A stretch of 64,000 nucleotides of DNA from Polaribacter sp. (GCF_024639685.1 NZ_JAHEHX010000021.1:248001-312000), one strand, 5' to 3'. Positions 40,575 through 51,158 are shown, counted from the stretch's first letter. The notes: generated from the letters alone by a model not told the origin. Numbers and translations: made by a program.

Positions 40575-41222
40575 CTAATTTTCTTCGATTAATGATGTAT
40601 TCTTAGTTCTTTGAATCCAAATAATGATTCCAACAACTATTAAGGCCATTGGTGATAATAACATAAATCCATTATTTTCATAACCAATTGCGTATAAACC
40701 TGTTTTTTCTATTGGATCTCCTAACACTTTAAAACCTAATAAAGTTCCAGAACCTAATAACTCTCTAAAGAAACCTACAGCAATCAAAATTACTGCATAA
40801 CCTACAGCATTCCCAATACCGTCTAAGAAAGACCTCCAAGGACCATTACCTAAAGCAAATGCCTCAAAACGACCCATAATTATACAATTTGTAATAATTA
40901 AACCAACAAATACTGATAGTGTTTTACTCAGTTCGTAAGCAAAAGCTTTAAGAACCAAATCAACAATAATTACCAATGTTGCAACTACGATTAACTGTAC
41001 AATAATTCTAATTTTTGATGGAATAATGTTTCTCATCAATGAAATCACAACATTCCCTAATCCTAAAACAAATAATACTGAAACAGACATTACAATAGAA
41101 GCTTTAAGCTCAGCTGTAATTGCTAATGCAGAACAAATTCCTAATACTTGTATAGTAATTGGATTGTTATCTAAGAAAGGATCTTTTATTAAGGCTGCGT
41201 CTTTTTTTGATATAAGTGCCAT
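40575..41222 (-). CDS. nqrD: Na+-translocating NADH:quinone reductase subunit D
   Basis: IVGLIITNCIIMGRFEAFALGNGPWRSFLDGIGNAVGYAVIL. Confidence 0.96.
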   Translation of the reverse strand: MALISKKDAALIKDPFLDNNPITIQVLGICSALAITAELKASIVMSVSVLFVLGLGNVVISLMRNIIPSKIRIIVQLIVVATLVIIVDLVLKAFAYELSKTLSVFVGLIITNCIIMGRFEAFALGNGPWRSFLDGIGNAVGYAVILIAVGFFRELLGSGTLLGFKVLGDPIEKTGLYAIGYENNGFMLLSPMALIVVGIIIWIQRTKNTSLIEEN

Positions 41223-41225
41223 AAA

Positions 41226-41972
41226 TTATGGTTTTAATGATTTAAAATAAGGTACGTATAATGATAAGTCTGACTTAATCATTGCAGAAACACCGTCTCC
41301 TGTAATGGTTGCACCAGCAATTGCATCTACCTCGTAATCTGTTTTATCGTCGTTTTTTGGATCGTTATTACCTTTTGCAACAGTTATTCCCTTAAAATCT
41401 CCTGATTCAGTTAATAAATGCTCTCCATTAAAATCATCCATAAAGTAACGTTGCTTTATGTTAGCTCCTAAACCTGGAGTTTCTCCTTTATGATCAAAAT
41501 ATGCTCCTTGTACAACCATATTCTCATCCATAGAAACATAACCCCAAATAGCGTCCCATAAACCTTTACCATAAATAGGTGCTACATAAAATGTTTTACC
41601 ATCTTTTTCACCAACAAACAAAGGCAACTTTCTTGTTTTGCCATTTTTAGCATTGGCTTGCTGCTTTTTTATATCAATTAAATAAGCATCTTCACTTTCA
41701 GTAATTTGATCTCCTTCAATTACCAATTGCTTTTTAATGTATTTTTTGAATTCTTCTCCTGCTACAGAAGTAGAAACAAAAGTTGCACTAGATTCATCAT
41801 TCTCGTTTACACCCATGGCATAAAGAATGTTCTGTTGCTTTTCTATTCTTTGATTTTCTTTAATATTTGGCTTTAAAGACGAAGCCATAAAAGCCAATAA
41901 AGAACCAACGACTAACACCATAACAACGGCGAAAATCATTGTATATCCATTACTATCTGTTTTCTTACTCAT
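41226..41972 (-). CDS. nqrC: Na+-translocating NADH:quinone reductase subunit C
   Basis: GLWDAIWGYVSMD, DAIAGATITGDGVSAM flavinylation-type site. Confidence 0.96.
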   Translation of the reverse strand: MSKKTDSNGYTMIFAVVMVLVVGSLLAFMASSLKPNIKENQRIEKQQNILYAMGVNENDESSATFVSTSVAGEEFKKYIKKQLVIEGDQITESEDAYLIDIKKQQANAKNGKTRKLPLFVGEKDGKTFYVAPIYGKGLWDAIWGYVSMDENMVVQGAYFDHKGETPGLGANIKQRYFMDDFNGEHLLTESGDFKGITVAKGNNDPKNDDKTDYEVDAIAGATITGDGVSAMIKSDLSLYVPYFKSLKP

Positions 41973-41974
41973 AA

Positions 41975-43174
41975 CTAGGCAGTTTTAACGGTAACACGTT
42001 TTAATCTCTTTTTTACGTTTCCTTGTACAACGTAATGATCTATTGTTGGTGCAAATACATTCATTAATAGAATGGCTAAGAAAACTCCTTCTGGATATGC
42101 AGGGTTAAATACACGTATCATAATAGATATAAACCCAATTAAGAATCCATAAATCCATTTTCCCTTATTGGTTTGCGAACCTGTTACAGGATCTGTAGCC
42201 ATGTAAACAGCTCCAAATGCCAAACCACCAATCATTAAATGCTCCCACCAATTTGTGCTCATTAAGCCATAAAATTTGCTAGAATCTGTAATAATATCAG
42301 CATTTACAATTCCATTAAAAATTAAGCCCATTACAGAAGCACCTATAAAAGTGGATACAATAATTCTCCAACTTCCAATCTTAGTAAAGATTAGAAAAGC
42401 TGCACCTAATAATATTAAAAATGTAGAAGTCTCACCGACTGAACCTGGAATAAAACCAAAGAACTTATCCCAATTTGAATAAATTACTTCTTGATTTTGT
42501 GCGTAACTACCCAAAATAGTTTCTCCAGAAATAGCATCTGCTGTGCCTGTTCTGTTTACAGCATCGTAAACCCAGACTTTATCTCCAGACATCCAAGTTG
42601 GATATGCAAAGAATAAGAATGCTCTAATTGTTAATGCAGGGTTTAATATATTCATACCTGTACCTCCAAAAACTTCTTTACCAATGACTACACCAAATAC
42701 AACTGCAACAGCTAACATCCAAAGTGGAGTATCAATTGGTACAATTAATGGCACTAACATACCTGTAACTAAGTACCCTTCCTCTACTTCATGTCCTTTA
42801 ATAACTGCAAAAATAAATTCTACAATTAAACCAACTCCATAAGAAACAATTACTAATGGTAATACTTTAATAATACCAATCCATAAATTATCCCAAGTAA
42901 AAAAGTTAGCTATTACGTTATCTCTTAAAGAACCGTCTATAGCTGCATAATGCTGGTAACCTGCGTTAAACATTCCAAATAACAAACATGGAATTAAAGC
43001 CATAATTACAATATTCATTGTACGCTTTAAATCATCTGCTGCTTTAATATGAGTTCCTCCATGAGTAACCTCATTTGGTAAATATAAAAACGTATGGATT
43101 GCATTAAATGCGGGCGCCATTTTGGTTCCTCTATACTTTTCTTTTAAATTATGTAAATTTTCTTTTAAGCTCAT
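41975..43174 (-). CDS. nqrB: Na+-translocating NADH:quinone reductase subunit B
   Basis: EVFGGTGMNILNPALTIRAFLFFAYP, SGETILG flavinylation-type site. Confidence 0.96.
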   Translation of the reverse strand: MSLKENLHNLKEKYRGTKMAPAFNAIHTFLYLPNEVTHGGTHIKAADDLKRTMNIVIMALIPCLLFGMFNAGYQHYAAIDGSLRDNVIANFFTWDNLWIGIIKVLPLVIVSYGVGLIVEFIFAVIKGHEVEEGYLVTGMLVPLIVPIDTPLWMLAVAVVFGVVIGKEVFGGTGMNILNPALTIRAFLFFAYPTWMSGDKVWVYDAVNRTGTADAISGETILGSYAQNQEVIYSNWDKFFGFIPGSVGETSTFLILLGAAFLIFTKIGSWRIIVSTFIGASVMGLIFNGIVNADIITDSSKFYGLMSTNWWEHLMIGGLAFGAVYMATDPVTGSQTNKGKWIYGFLIGFISIMIRVFNPAYPEGVFLAILLMNVFAPTIDHYVVQGNVKKRLKRVTVKTA

Positions 43175-43178
43175 AATC

Positions 43179-44522
43179 TTATCCTAATTCTTGTCTCATT
43201 AAATCTAACCCTTCACGAATTATTTTTTGATGTGGCTGTTTAGACACACAAATAAATTCTGTTAAAGCAAAGTCTTCTGGCGCTACTTCGTAACCCCCTA
43301 AAGCTTCCATTTCATCTAGATCTTGGATCATAAATGCTTTTAACAATTGCATTGGATAAATATCTAGAGGAAATACATTTTCGTAAGAACCTGTAACAAC
43401 AAATGCCCTATGTTCTCCGTTTGTATTCGTATTTAAATCGTACTTTTTATTTGGCGTTAACCAAGAAAAAGTTAAAGCTCTTGATGGAGAAATTTTATCG
43501 AATACTGGTTTATTCCAACCAAAAAATTCATAATCATCTCCTTCTGGTATTGCCGTAATTTGATTATCATAATAACCTAAGAACCCATCAATTTCTAATT
43601 GCTTTCCAGAAAGCACATTTCCGCTAATAACTCTTGTATTATCATTATTTAAATTATTAGCAGTTACATCTGAAATAGATGCACCAGCAATTGCTGTAAT
43701 ATATTGAGGTTTCTCGAACTGAGAACCTGTTAACGCAATAGTTCTTTGTAAATTCAATTTACCAGTTAATAACAACTCTCCAATAACAACTAAGTCTTGT
43801 GGAGTTACCACCCATACAACTTCACCTTTATTAATAGGGTCTATCGCTGCAATTTGAGTTCCTACATTTCCTGACGGATGAGGACCAGAAACCTTGTGAA
43901 TCTCTAAACCAGATAAGTTTTCAAACATAGAGTTAGCACCTACAGAAACATGTACCTTTCCTTCTGTTAATTTAGAAATTGCAGTAATTGCAGTCTGTAA
44001 CTCTGCGTCTTTACCTGCTAATGTATATTCTAAATCTGCAGCTAAAGGCGCTGTTGCGTATGCTGAAATAAAAATTGCTTTTGGAGCTTGGTCAGGATTT
44101 GCAACAACATCGTAAGGACGTTGTTTAATAAAAGGCCAGCAACCTGAAGAAAATAAATGATTCTTTACTTCTTCTGCAGACATTTTACTAGCATCCTTTA
44201 TGCCGAAATCTTTATGGATTTGTGTTGTATCAGCCGCTATCTTTACAGCCATTACTCTTCTTCTTGCCCCACGAATTACATCAGTTACTTTACCAGAAAC
44301 AGGACTAGAAAATAAAATGCGTTCGTCACTTTTTTCATAAAAAAGTGTATCTCCTGCTTTTACCTCTGCACCCTCTTTGGCAACAAGTTTTGGTGTAATT
44401 CCATGGAAATCTTCTGGTTGCACTGAGTAAACACTACTTAAAGAACTATTTGTAGTGGTTTTTTCTGCAACACCAATAAGCTTAATATCTAAGCCTTTTT
44501 TAATACGAATGTCTTTTGACAT
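43179..44522 (-). CDS. nqrA: Na+-translocating NADH:quinone reductase subunit A
   Basis: IRIKKGLDIKLIGVAE..., SGPHPSGNVGTQIAAIDPINKGEVVW. Confidence 0.95.
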   Translation of the reverse strand: MSKDIRIKKGLDIKLIGVAEKTTTNSSLSSVYSVQPEDFHGITPKLVAKEGAEVKAGDTLFYEKSDERILFSSPVSGKVTDVIRGARRRVMAVKIAADTTQIHKDFGIKDASKMSAEEVKNHLFSSGCWPFIKQRPYDVVANPDQAPKAIFISAYATAPLAADLEYTLAGKDAELQTAITAISKLTEGKVHVSVGANSMFENLSGLEIHKVSGPHPSGNVGTQIAAIDPINKGEVVWVVTPQDLVVIGELLLTGKLNLQRTIALTGSQFEKPQYITAIAGASISDVTANNLNNDNTRVISGNVLSGKQLEIDGFLGYYDNQITAIPEGDDYEFFGWNKPVFDKISPSRALTFSWLTPNKKYDLNTNTNGEHRAFVVTGSYENVFPLDIYPMQLLKAFMIQDLDEMEALGGYEVAPEDFALTEFICVSKQPHQKIIREGLDLMRQELG

Positions 44523-44704
44523 AGTAAATCTGGAATTTTAGTTAACTAAAAAAATCATGCAAATTTACGGCTTTTACGAATTATTTTAAACATAAAAAAC
44601 AGGTTAAATTACTTATTTATATTTATTCTAAATAATTTTATTGTAATGTTTTTTTTAACTAACACTTTGAGTACTTTTAGGAATGTTTTAATATTTTTGT
44701 AACT

Positions 44705-45922
44705 ATGATTAAATCCTTAATTTCTTTGTATTTTGCATTTTTCAGTTGCATTCTTTATAGTCAAGAAATAAAATCAATTCTTTTAAGACCACTAGCAAAA
44801 AACACCTACACTACAATAGTACCTTTAGGTACAGTTTTAGAATTATCTTTTGACGATTTAGAGGCCGATGGAAAAGATTATCGCTATAAGATTGAGCACA
44901 TGAACCATGATTGGAAGAAAAGCAGACTTCTATCTAGTCAATTTATTAACGGCTTTAACGAGAACAGTATAATTAATGTAACAAATTCTTTTAATACTCT
45001 TCAAAGTTATACGCATTACGAAGTTCAATTTCCAAATAGAAATACAGTAATAACAAAAAGTGGTAACTACTTAGTATCTGTATTAGACGACTACGACACT
45101 GTACTTTTTTCAAGACGATTTGTATTGTGCGAAAATTTGGCAACCATAGGATTACAAGTTAGTAGAAGCAGAGATACTAAAAATTTAAATACACAACAAA
45201 CATTAGAGTTTAGTATAAACTACCCAGGTCTGAGAATTAACAACCCTCTACAAGAAGTGAATGTTACCTTGATTAAAAATGACAATTGGAACGAAACCAT
45301 TAACAACTTACAACCAACGTTCTTTAAACCAAAACAGCTAAAATACACCTACACCAACAAAACAAACTTTTGGGGCGGAAATGAATACTTAAATTTTGAC
45401 AGTAAACTATTAAGAAATAAAAGTATTAATATTACAAAAGTAGAGAAAGGGACTACTTTTAATCATTATGTATACCCCTACCAATATAAAACAAACTTAA
45501 CATATAGCTATAACCCAGACATTAACGGACAATTTGTTTTTAGAAGTTTAGAAGAAAATGATGCAAAAACAGAAGCAGATTATGTACGCATGCATTTTAC
45601 ACTTCAAACAGAAAGTACTTTTCCTAATAAGAAAATACACGTTTATGGCGCTTTTAATAATTTTGAAATCGAAAAAGAAACCGAACTTTTTTATGACTAT
45701 AAAACAAAATCATACACAGGTAATTTTTTACTAAAACAAGGTTTTTACAACTATACTTATGCAACAGTAAACCAATACAATCAAGTAGACATTAATGAAA
45801 TAAACGGGACATTTTTCCAGACTGAAAATCAATATGCAGTAATTGTATATTTTAGACCTTTTGGAAGTTTATACGATAGAGTTATTGGTGTTGGCACCTA
45901 TAATTTTAACCAAAATAGATAA
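44705..45922 (+). CDS. Type IX secretion system plug protein (DUF5103 family)
   Basis: Signal peptide, IKSILLRPLAKNTYTTIVPLGTVLELSFDDLEADGKDYRYKIEHMNHDWK. Confidence 0.85.
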   Translation: MIKSLISLYFAFFSCILYSQEIKSILLRPLAKNTYTTIVPLGTVLELSFDDLEADGKDYRYKIEHMNHDWKKSRLLSSQFINGFNENSIINVTNSFNTLQSYTHYEVQFPNRNTVITKSGNYLVSVLDDYDTVLFSRRFVLCENLATIGLQVSRSRDTKNLNTQQTLEFSINYPGLRINNPLQEVNVTLIKNDNWNETINNLQPTFFKPKQLKYTYTNKTNFWGGNEYLNFDSKLLRNKSINITKVEKGTTFNHYVYPYQYKTNLTYSYNPDINGQFVFRSLEENDAKTEADYVRMHFTLQTESTFPNKKIHVYGAFNNFEIEKETELFYDYKTKSYTGNFLLKQGFYNYTYATVNQYNQVDINEINGTFFQTENQYAVIVYFRPFGSLYDRVIGVGTYNFNQNR

Positions 45923-45972
45923 ACCTACAATACACTTGTGTTCATTTATAAAAAAAACTACTTTTACTACGT

Positions 45973-46359
45973 ATGGTTCAGCAAGTAACAAAAGGAATTA
46001 AAATATCTGTTAAAACAAAGTTTAACGGAGTAAGCTATAGAGATACTAAGCTTTATTATGTTTTTGCATATCACATAACGATTGAAAATAATTCTTCAGA
46101 GACAGTTGAGCTTACGTCTCGTTTTTGGAAAATATACGATTCTTTAAATAAGATAGAAATTGTAGCCGGTAAAGGTGTTGTTGGTCAAACACCTGTCTTA
46201 CAACCCAAAGAACATTACGCCTACAGCTCTGGTTGTTTTCTGATATCTACTATTGGTGCAATGACCGGTTATTTCACCATGCAAAACACCAATACCTTAG
46301 AAGAATTTAAAGTATTAATACCAACATTTCAACTAATAACGCCACTCTCATCAAACTAA
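45973..46359 (+). CDS. apaG: ApaG family protein (Co2+/Mg2+ efflux-associated)
   Basis: FAYHITIENNSSETVELTSRFWKIYDS, GKGVVGQTPVLQPKEHYAYSSGCFL. Confidence 0.93.
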   Translation: MVQQVTKGIKISVKTKFNGVSYRDTKLYYVFAYHITIENNSSETVELTSRFWKIYDSLNKIEIVAGKGVVGQTPVLQPKEHYAYSSGCFLISTIGAMTGYFTMQNTNTLEEFKVLIPTFQLITPLSSN

Positions 46360-46385
46360 CAAAAGAAAAAAATAAAGTAAGTAAG

Positions 46386-47510
46386 ATTAAAGATGCTGCA
46401 TGTTTAAATTGTGGATACCCGTTTTATGGTAGCGAAAACTTTTGTCCTGAATGCGGACAAGCTAACAAGGGTAACAAAATCACTTTTTTAATCTTCGTAA
46501 AAGACATTTTTAACGGACTCTTTAACCTTGAAGCTAAATTCTGGAATACTCTTATTTCTCTTCTTATTAAACCCGGACAAGTTTCTAAAGAATATATTCA
46601 AGGTAAAAGGCAACGTTACTCAAATCCATTTCGATTCTATTTAACTGTTTCTATCGTTTTTTTCTTACTCATAGGTTTATACAAAACAGTTCAAAAATAT
46701 GAAGCTTTAGCTAGCAATGAAACAGAAGAAATTGCTATTAAAAAAATACCAAAGAAAAAAAACAAGGCTAAAGAACTTACACAAAAAGAAATCGACTCTA
46801 TAAAAACTGAAGTGAATACTGAAATGAAAAATTTCATGATTCCTATTCCAGAAAAGATGCGAGAAAATATTCTAATCGAAATAGAAAATGAAGTAAAAAA
46901 AGACACTGATTTAGACAGTATAAAAAAAGAGGTTAAAAATAAAAAGCGTACTATAGATACTGACTTAGGCACTAAACTAGAGATCTTCATGGAGTATGTT
47001 AAAAAAAATCCAGAGGCTAACATTAACAAAGCACTAGATACTTTAGGATATCAAAAGAACTTTACCAATCGATTTTTATTTACAAGAGCAGAAAGCATAA
47101 ATGCTTTTTCAGAAAACAAAGAAACGAGAGCTCAATTTTTTAACCAAATCTTATCTTATGGGTCAATTGCTTTATTTATATTCCTACCCATTTTTACACT
47201 ATTCTTAAAGCTTTATTACATTAGAAGAAAATATACCTATGTAGATCACCTCATCTTTGTATTTCACGTACAAACTGTGTTTTTTATGTTATTTGCCTTT
47301 TACTTTATTTTTATGATACTAAAACTTTCTCCTCTACTTTGGATATTTTTAGCATTATTCTTAGTCTATTTGTATCTAGCAATGAAAAAATTTTATGAGC
47401 AAGGATATTTTAAAACGTTCCTCAAGTTTTTATTATTAAATGCAAGTTTTAGCTTTATTGCTTCCATTGGAGTTATCATAGTATTTCTAATATCATTCGC
47501 TTTTTTTTAA
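46386..47510 (+). CDS. DUF3667 family membrane protein with N-terminal zinc ribbon; no canonical start codon for the conserved N-terminus
   Basis: Frame open from 46311: ...KVSKIKDAACLNCGYPFYGSENFCPECGQANKGNKITFLIFVKDIFNGLFNLEAKFWNTLISLLIKPGQVSKEYIQGKRQRYSNPFRFYLTVS; first ATG/GTG/TTG only at 46812. Confidence 0.75.
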   Translation: MKDAACLNCGYPFYGSENFCPECGQANKGNKITFLIFVKDIFNGLFNLEAKFWNTLISLLIKPGQVSKEYIQGKRQRYSNPFRFYLTVSIVFFLLIGLYKTVQKYEALASNETEEIAIKKIPKKKNKAKELTQKEIDSIKTEVNTEMKNFMIPIPEKMRENILIEIENEVKKDTDLDSIKKEVKNKKRTIDTDLGTKLEIFMEYVKKNPEANINKALDTLGYQKNFTNRFLFTRAESINAFSENKETRAQFFNQILSYGSIALFIFLPIFTLFLKLYYIRRKYTYVDHLIFVFHVQTVFFMLFAFYFIFMILKLSPLLWIFLALFLVYLYLAMKKFYEQGYFKTFLKFLLLNASFSFIASIGVIIVFLISFAFF

Positions 47511-47531
47511 ACCAATAAAATTTTTAAAATA

Positions 47532-49496
47532 CTATCTCCTTCTTTTTTTTGAAGAAGTACGGGTTACTTTCTTTTTTCTTCTGTTAAAAGGTACAGCGTC
47601 ATCAAAAGTATTTTTAGCTGCTTTTGCCTTTTTATTTTTTTGCCAAGACTTGTTTTCAGGCAACAATACATTCAATAAATCTTGTCTACCAACTTTATTA
47701 AGTGTCTTTTTAATCCAATCTTTATTTTCTTTTTTGTACCAAAAGAAAAATTTATGCTGGTCTTCTTTTTCCTTTTTTGTTTTAGGTGTTCTTGTTGGCT
47801 TTAATGTATACGGATGATAACCCGAATAATAAATTACAGTTGCTACTGTCATTGGAGTAGGTGTAAACCCCTGAACTTGCTCTAACTGAAAACCCATATC
47901 TTTAGTTTCGGCAGCTAAATTTGCCATATCTTCTACTTCGCTTGCTGGGTGACTAGATATAAAGTAGGGAATTAATTGTAGGTTTAATTTTCTCTTGATG
48001 TTGATTTTATCAAAACGTTCTTTAAACTTATGGAAATAAGTAAAAGATGGTTTACGCATCAACTTTAAAACAGGGTCTGAGGTATGTTCTGGAGCTACTT
48101 TTAAACGTCCAGAGACATGCTTTGTCATTACCTCCTCTGTATAAGTATCTAACTCTTTTGGATCTGCATTTTTGTTAAATTCTGGCACTAACATATCGTG
48201 TCGAATTCCACTACCTATAAAAGATTTTTTTACTTTTGAGTGCTTGTCTACTGCTTGGTATAAATCGGTTAATGGCTTATGAGAAGTATCTAAATTAGAA
48301 CAAATAACAGGCGATATACAACTAGGTGCAACACATTTATCGCAAATAGATTGAACTTTACCTTTCATTTGATACATATTTGCAGAAGGGCCTCCAATGT
48401 CTGACAAATAACCTTTAAAGTCTGGCATATTTGCAACCTTATCTACTTCTTTTAAAACAGATTCTTGGCTTCTACTAGCAATAAACTTTCCTTGATGCGC
48501 AGAAATTGTACAAAAGCTACAACCACCAAAACAACCTCTATGGATGTTAATCGAAAATTTAATCATTTCAAAAGCTGGTATTGGACCACGTTTGTCATAT
48601 TTAGGATGTGGTAATCTTGTATAAGGCAAATCAAAAGAACCATCTATTTCCTTTTCTGTCATTGTAGGAAAAGGCGGATTTATCAACAATGTTCTTCCTT
48701 TTACATCTTGTAAAATTCTTCTTGCTTTTAATTTATTTGACTCTTGTTCTATCACTTTAAAATTAGAAGCAAAGGTCTTTTTATCTTTTAAACAAGCCTC
48801 ATGAGAATTGATTGTTATATCTTCGCAATCATTAATTACAGGTAATTTTTCTGCTTTCTGATCTACTAAAACTGCTGTTTGTTTTATATTCTTTAAACTA
48901 GAAAATGGCACTCCTTTTTGTAATAAAGTTACAATTTCTCGTAAAGGTTGCTCACCCATTCCATAAACTAACATATCTGCTTTAGAGGTCTCTAAAATAG
49001 TAGGCATTAACTCGTCTGACCAGTAATCATAATGAGTTACTCGTCTTAAAGAGGCTTCTATACCTCCAATTAATAAGGGTACGTCTGGGAATTTATCTTT
49101 TAATATGTTGGAATAAACAGAAGTTGCATAATCTGGTCTGAACCCTTTATCACCATTTGGAGTATATGCGTCTTTATCTCTTCTTTTTTTACTTGCTGTG
49201 TAGTTAGAAACCATTGGATCCATACAACCCCCTGTACATCCAAAAAATAATCTTGGCTTTCCAAGTTTTTCGAAATCTTGTAAATTATCATTCACATTGG
49301 GTTGTGGAACAATAGCTACTCGTAAACCATAACTTTCTAAAATACGTCCAATAACTGCAGGACCAAAAGAGGGATGATCTACATAGGCATCTCCACTGAA
49401 TAAAATAACATCTAATTGCTCCCATCCACGAATTTTAACTTCCCTGTTTGTGGTTGGTAACCAATCTGTTAATTGATGTTTTTTTGTTTCTTGCAT
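47532..49496 (-). CDS. YgiQ family radical SAM protein
   Basis: SINIHRGCFGGCSFCTISAHQGKFIASRSQESVLKEV; DVILFSGDAYVDHPSFGPAVIGR. Confidence 0.95.
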   Translation of the reverse strand: MQETKKHQLTDWLPTTNREVKIRGWEQLDVILFSGDAYVDHPSFGPAVIGRILESYGLRVAIVPQPNVNDNLQDFEKLGKPRLFFGCTGGCMDPMVSNYTASKKRRDKDAYTPNGDKGFRPDYATSVYSNILKDKFPDVPLLIGGIEASLRRVTHYDYWSDELMPTILETSKADMLVYGMGEQPLREIVTLLQKGVPFSSLKNIKQTAVLVDQKAEKLPVINDCEDITINSHEACLKDKKTFASNFKVIEQESNKLKARRILQDVKGRTLLINPPFPTMTEKEIDGSFDLPYTRLPHPKYDKRGPIPAFEMIKFSINIHRGCFGGCSFCTISAHQGKFIASRSQESVLKEVDKVANMPDFKGYLSDIGGPSANMYQMKGKVQSICDKCVAPSCISPVICSNLDTSHKPLTDLYQAVDKHSKVKKSFIGSGIRHDMLVPEFNKNADPKELDTYTEEVMTKHVSGRLKVAPEHTSDPVLKLMRKPSFTYFHKFKERFDKINIKRKLNLQLIPYFISSHPASEVEDMANLAAETKDMGFQLEQVQGFTPTPMTVATVIYYSGYHPYTLKPTRTPKTKKEKEDQHKFFFWYKKENKDWIKKTLNKVGRQDLLNVLLPENKSWQKNKKAKAAKNTFDDAVPFNRRKKKVTRTSSKKRRR

Positions 49497-49567
49497 AGTT
49501 TACAAAAATACATAGAAAATTTGTGATCAAAAACTTATTTACAAATGTCTTTTGGCTAATTTTTTAG

Positions 49568-49643
49568 AGCTATTTCCTGCTTTCACTTCTCGCTTTTTTC
49601 GTTCCTCAAAAGAGCTCAGACAAATCGTTCAATAAGGCTAAAC
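49568..49643. repeat. Dispersed intergenic hairpin repeat, copy B
   Basis: AGCTATTTCCTGCTTT...[GCTTTTTTcgttcctcAAAAGAGC]...TTCAATAAGGCTAAAC; flanked by TTGGCTAAT (49552-49560) / ATTAGCCAA (49668-49676). Confidence 0.7.
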
Positions 49644-49668
49644 ATACTTATTCAGTGAAGTTCTAATA

Positions 49669-50505
49669 TTAGCCAATTACCTGTTCAACAATCTTAACAG
49701 CTTCTACAGCTTCTTTTACATCATGCACTCGTAAAATATTTGCACCATTTAATAATGCAATTGTATTTGCAGAAGTTGTTGCATTCAAGGCTTCTTGAGC
49801 GGAAATATCTAACGTTTTGTACAACATCGATTTTCTTGAAACTCCTGCTAAAATTGGAGCATCTAAACTTTTAAAAAGTTCTAAGTTCTTTAAAATTTCG
49901 AAATTATGCGCTATTGTTTTACCAAATCCAAATCCAACATCTATTAACACATCATTTACTTTTAGTTGATGTAACTTGAATATTTTCGCAGCAAAAAAAG
50001 AAATGATTTCTTTAGTCACATCTTCATAAACAGGATTTTGTTGCATATTTTGTGGAGTTCCTAACATGTGCATTAAAATGTAAGGAACTTGTAATTCTGA
50101 AACCGTGTTAAACATATTTGCATCCATATTGCCTCCAGAAATATCGTTAATTATAGCAGCTCCATGCTGTATACCTTCTTTTGCTATTCTACTTCTAAAC
50201 GTATCTACAGAGATAATAATTTGAGGAAATTCTTTTAATAACAAACCCATCACAGGCATAATTCTACTTAGCTCTTCTTCTTCAGACACATGATCTGCTC
50301 CTGGCCTAGATGAATAAGCGCCTACATCAATAAAAGTAGCTCCTTCTACTAGCATTTTTTCTACCTGCCTTAAAATTGCTGTCTCGTTTTTGTACTTTCC
50401 TCCGTCAAAAAAAGAATCTGGAGTAATATTTAAAACACCCATTACTTTAGGTGTGCTTAAATCTGTTAAATTTCCTTTGCAATTTATAGTCATGTTATTG
50501 AACAA
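49669..50505 (-). CDS. folP: Dihydropteroate synthase
   Basis: PKVMGVLNITPDSFFDGGKY, VDVGAYSSRPGADHVSEEEEL-type motif. Confidence 0.96.
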   Translation of the reverse strand: MFNNMTINCKGNLTDLSTPKVMGVLNITPDSFFDGGKYKNETAILRQVEKMLVEGATFIDVGAYSSRPGADHVSEEEELSRIMPVMGLLLKEFPQIIISVDTFRSRIAKEGIQHGAAIINDISGGNMDANMFNTVSELQVPYILMHMLGTPQNMQQNPVYEDVTKEIISFFAAKIFKLHQLKVNDVLIDVGFGFGKTIAHNFEILKNLELFKSLDAPILAGVSRKSMLYKTLDISAQEALNATTSANTIALLNGANILRVHDVKEAVEAVKIVEQVIG

Positions 50506-51079
50506 CCTTTTGAATTACATTTCTTTTTTTTGGTGCCTTATATTGTTGCATTTTCTGCATTAACTCTTCTATTGAATCTGCGACTAACAATAATTTTTTA
50601 TTTTCAGGTTTTATATAACCTTCTGCAATCATATGATCTATCTGTGCTAAAATAGCATTAAAAAAACCATTACTATTTAAAAGTCCGATTGGTTTTTGCT
50701 CAATTTGCAATTGACTTAAAGTCAACACTTCAAACAATTCATCTAAAGTTCCAAAACCACCAGGAAGCGTAATATAACCATCTGCTAACTGACTCATAAG
50801 CACCTTACGCTTACTCATTGTTTTACAAACAATCATCTCCTCTACATTAGGGTGTATTACTTCTTCTTTTTCTAAAAGCTTTGGAATTACTCCTATTACC
50901 TCTCCTTGTTGTGCTAAAATAGTATCTGCCAAAACACCCATCATTCCTATTTTTCCTCCACCGTAAACTAAACCTATTTCGTGCTTTGCAAAATAATACC
51001 CAAGAGCTATAGCTGCATCTTTATATGACGATTTATACCCAAGACTAGAACCACAAAAAACAACAACTCTTTTCATCAA
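50495..51079 (-). CDS. LOG family protein (cytokinin riboside 5'-monophosphate phosphoribohydrolase-like)
   Basis: VYGGGKIGMMGVLAD, KRKVLMSQLADGYITLPGGFGTLDELFEVLT. Confidence 0.95.
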   Translation of the reverse strand: MMKRVVVFCGSSLGYKSSYKDAAIALGYYFAKHEIGLVYGGGKIGMMGVLADTILAQQGEVIGVIPKLLEKEEVIHPNVEEMIVCKTMSKRKVLMSQLADGYITLPGGFGTLDELFEVLTLSQLQIEQKPIGLLNSNGFFNAILAQIDHMIAEGYIKPENKKLLLVADSIEELMQKMQQYKAPKKRNVIQKVVQ

Positions 51080-51158
51080 ATCAGAAATAATTTCATGGTA
51101 AAAATAAATGAAATAGCCCTAAGATTTACTACATTTGATAAATTCTTTTATTAAAATA

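Noticed and set aside
51104-51126. Possible third copy of the AGCTATTTCC/GGGCTAA repeat (GAAATAGCCCTAAG)
   Set aside because: Only short fragments of both boxes are fused, with no core hairpin; could be chance in AT-rich DNA.
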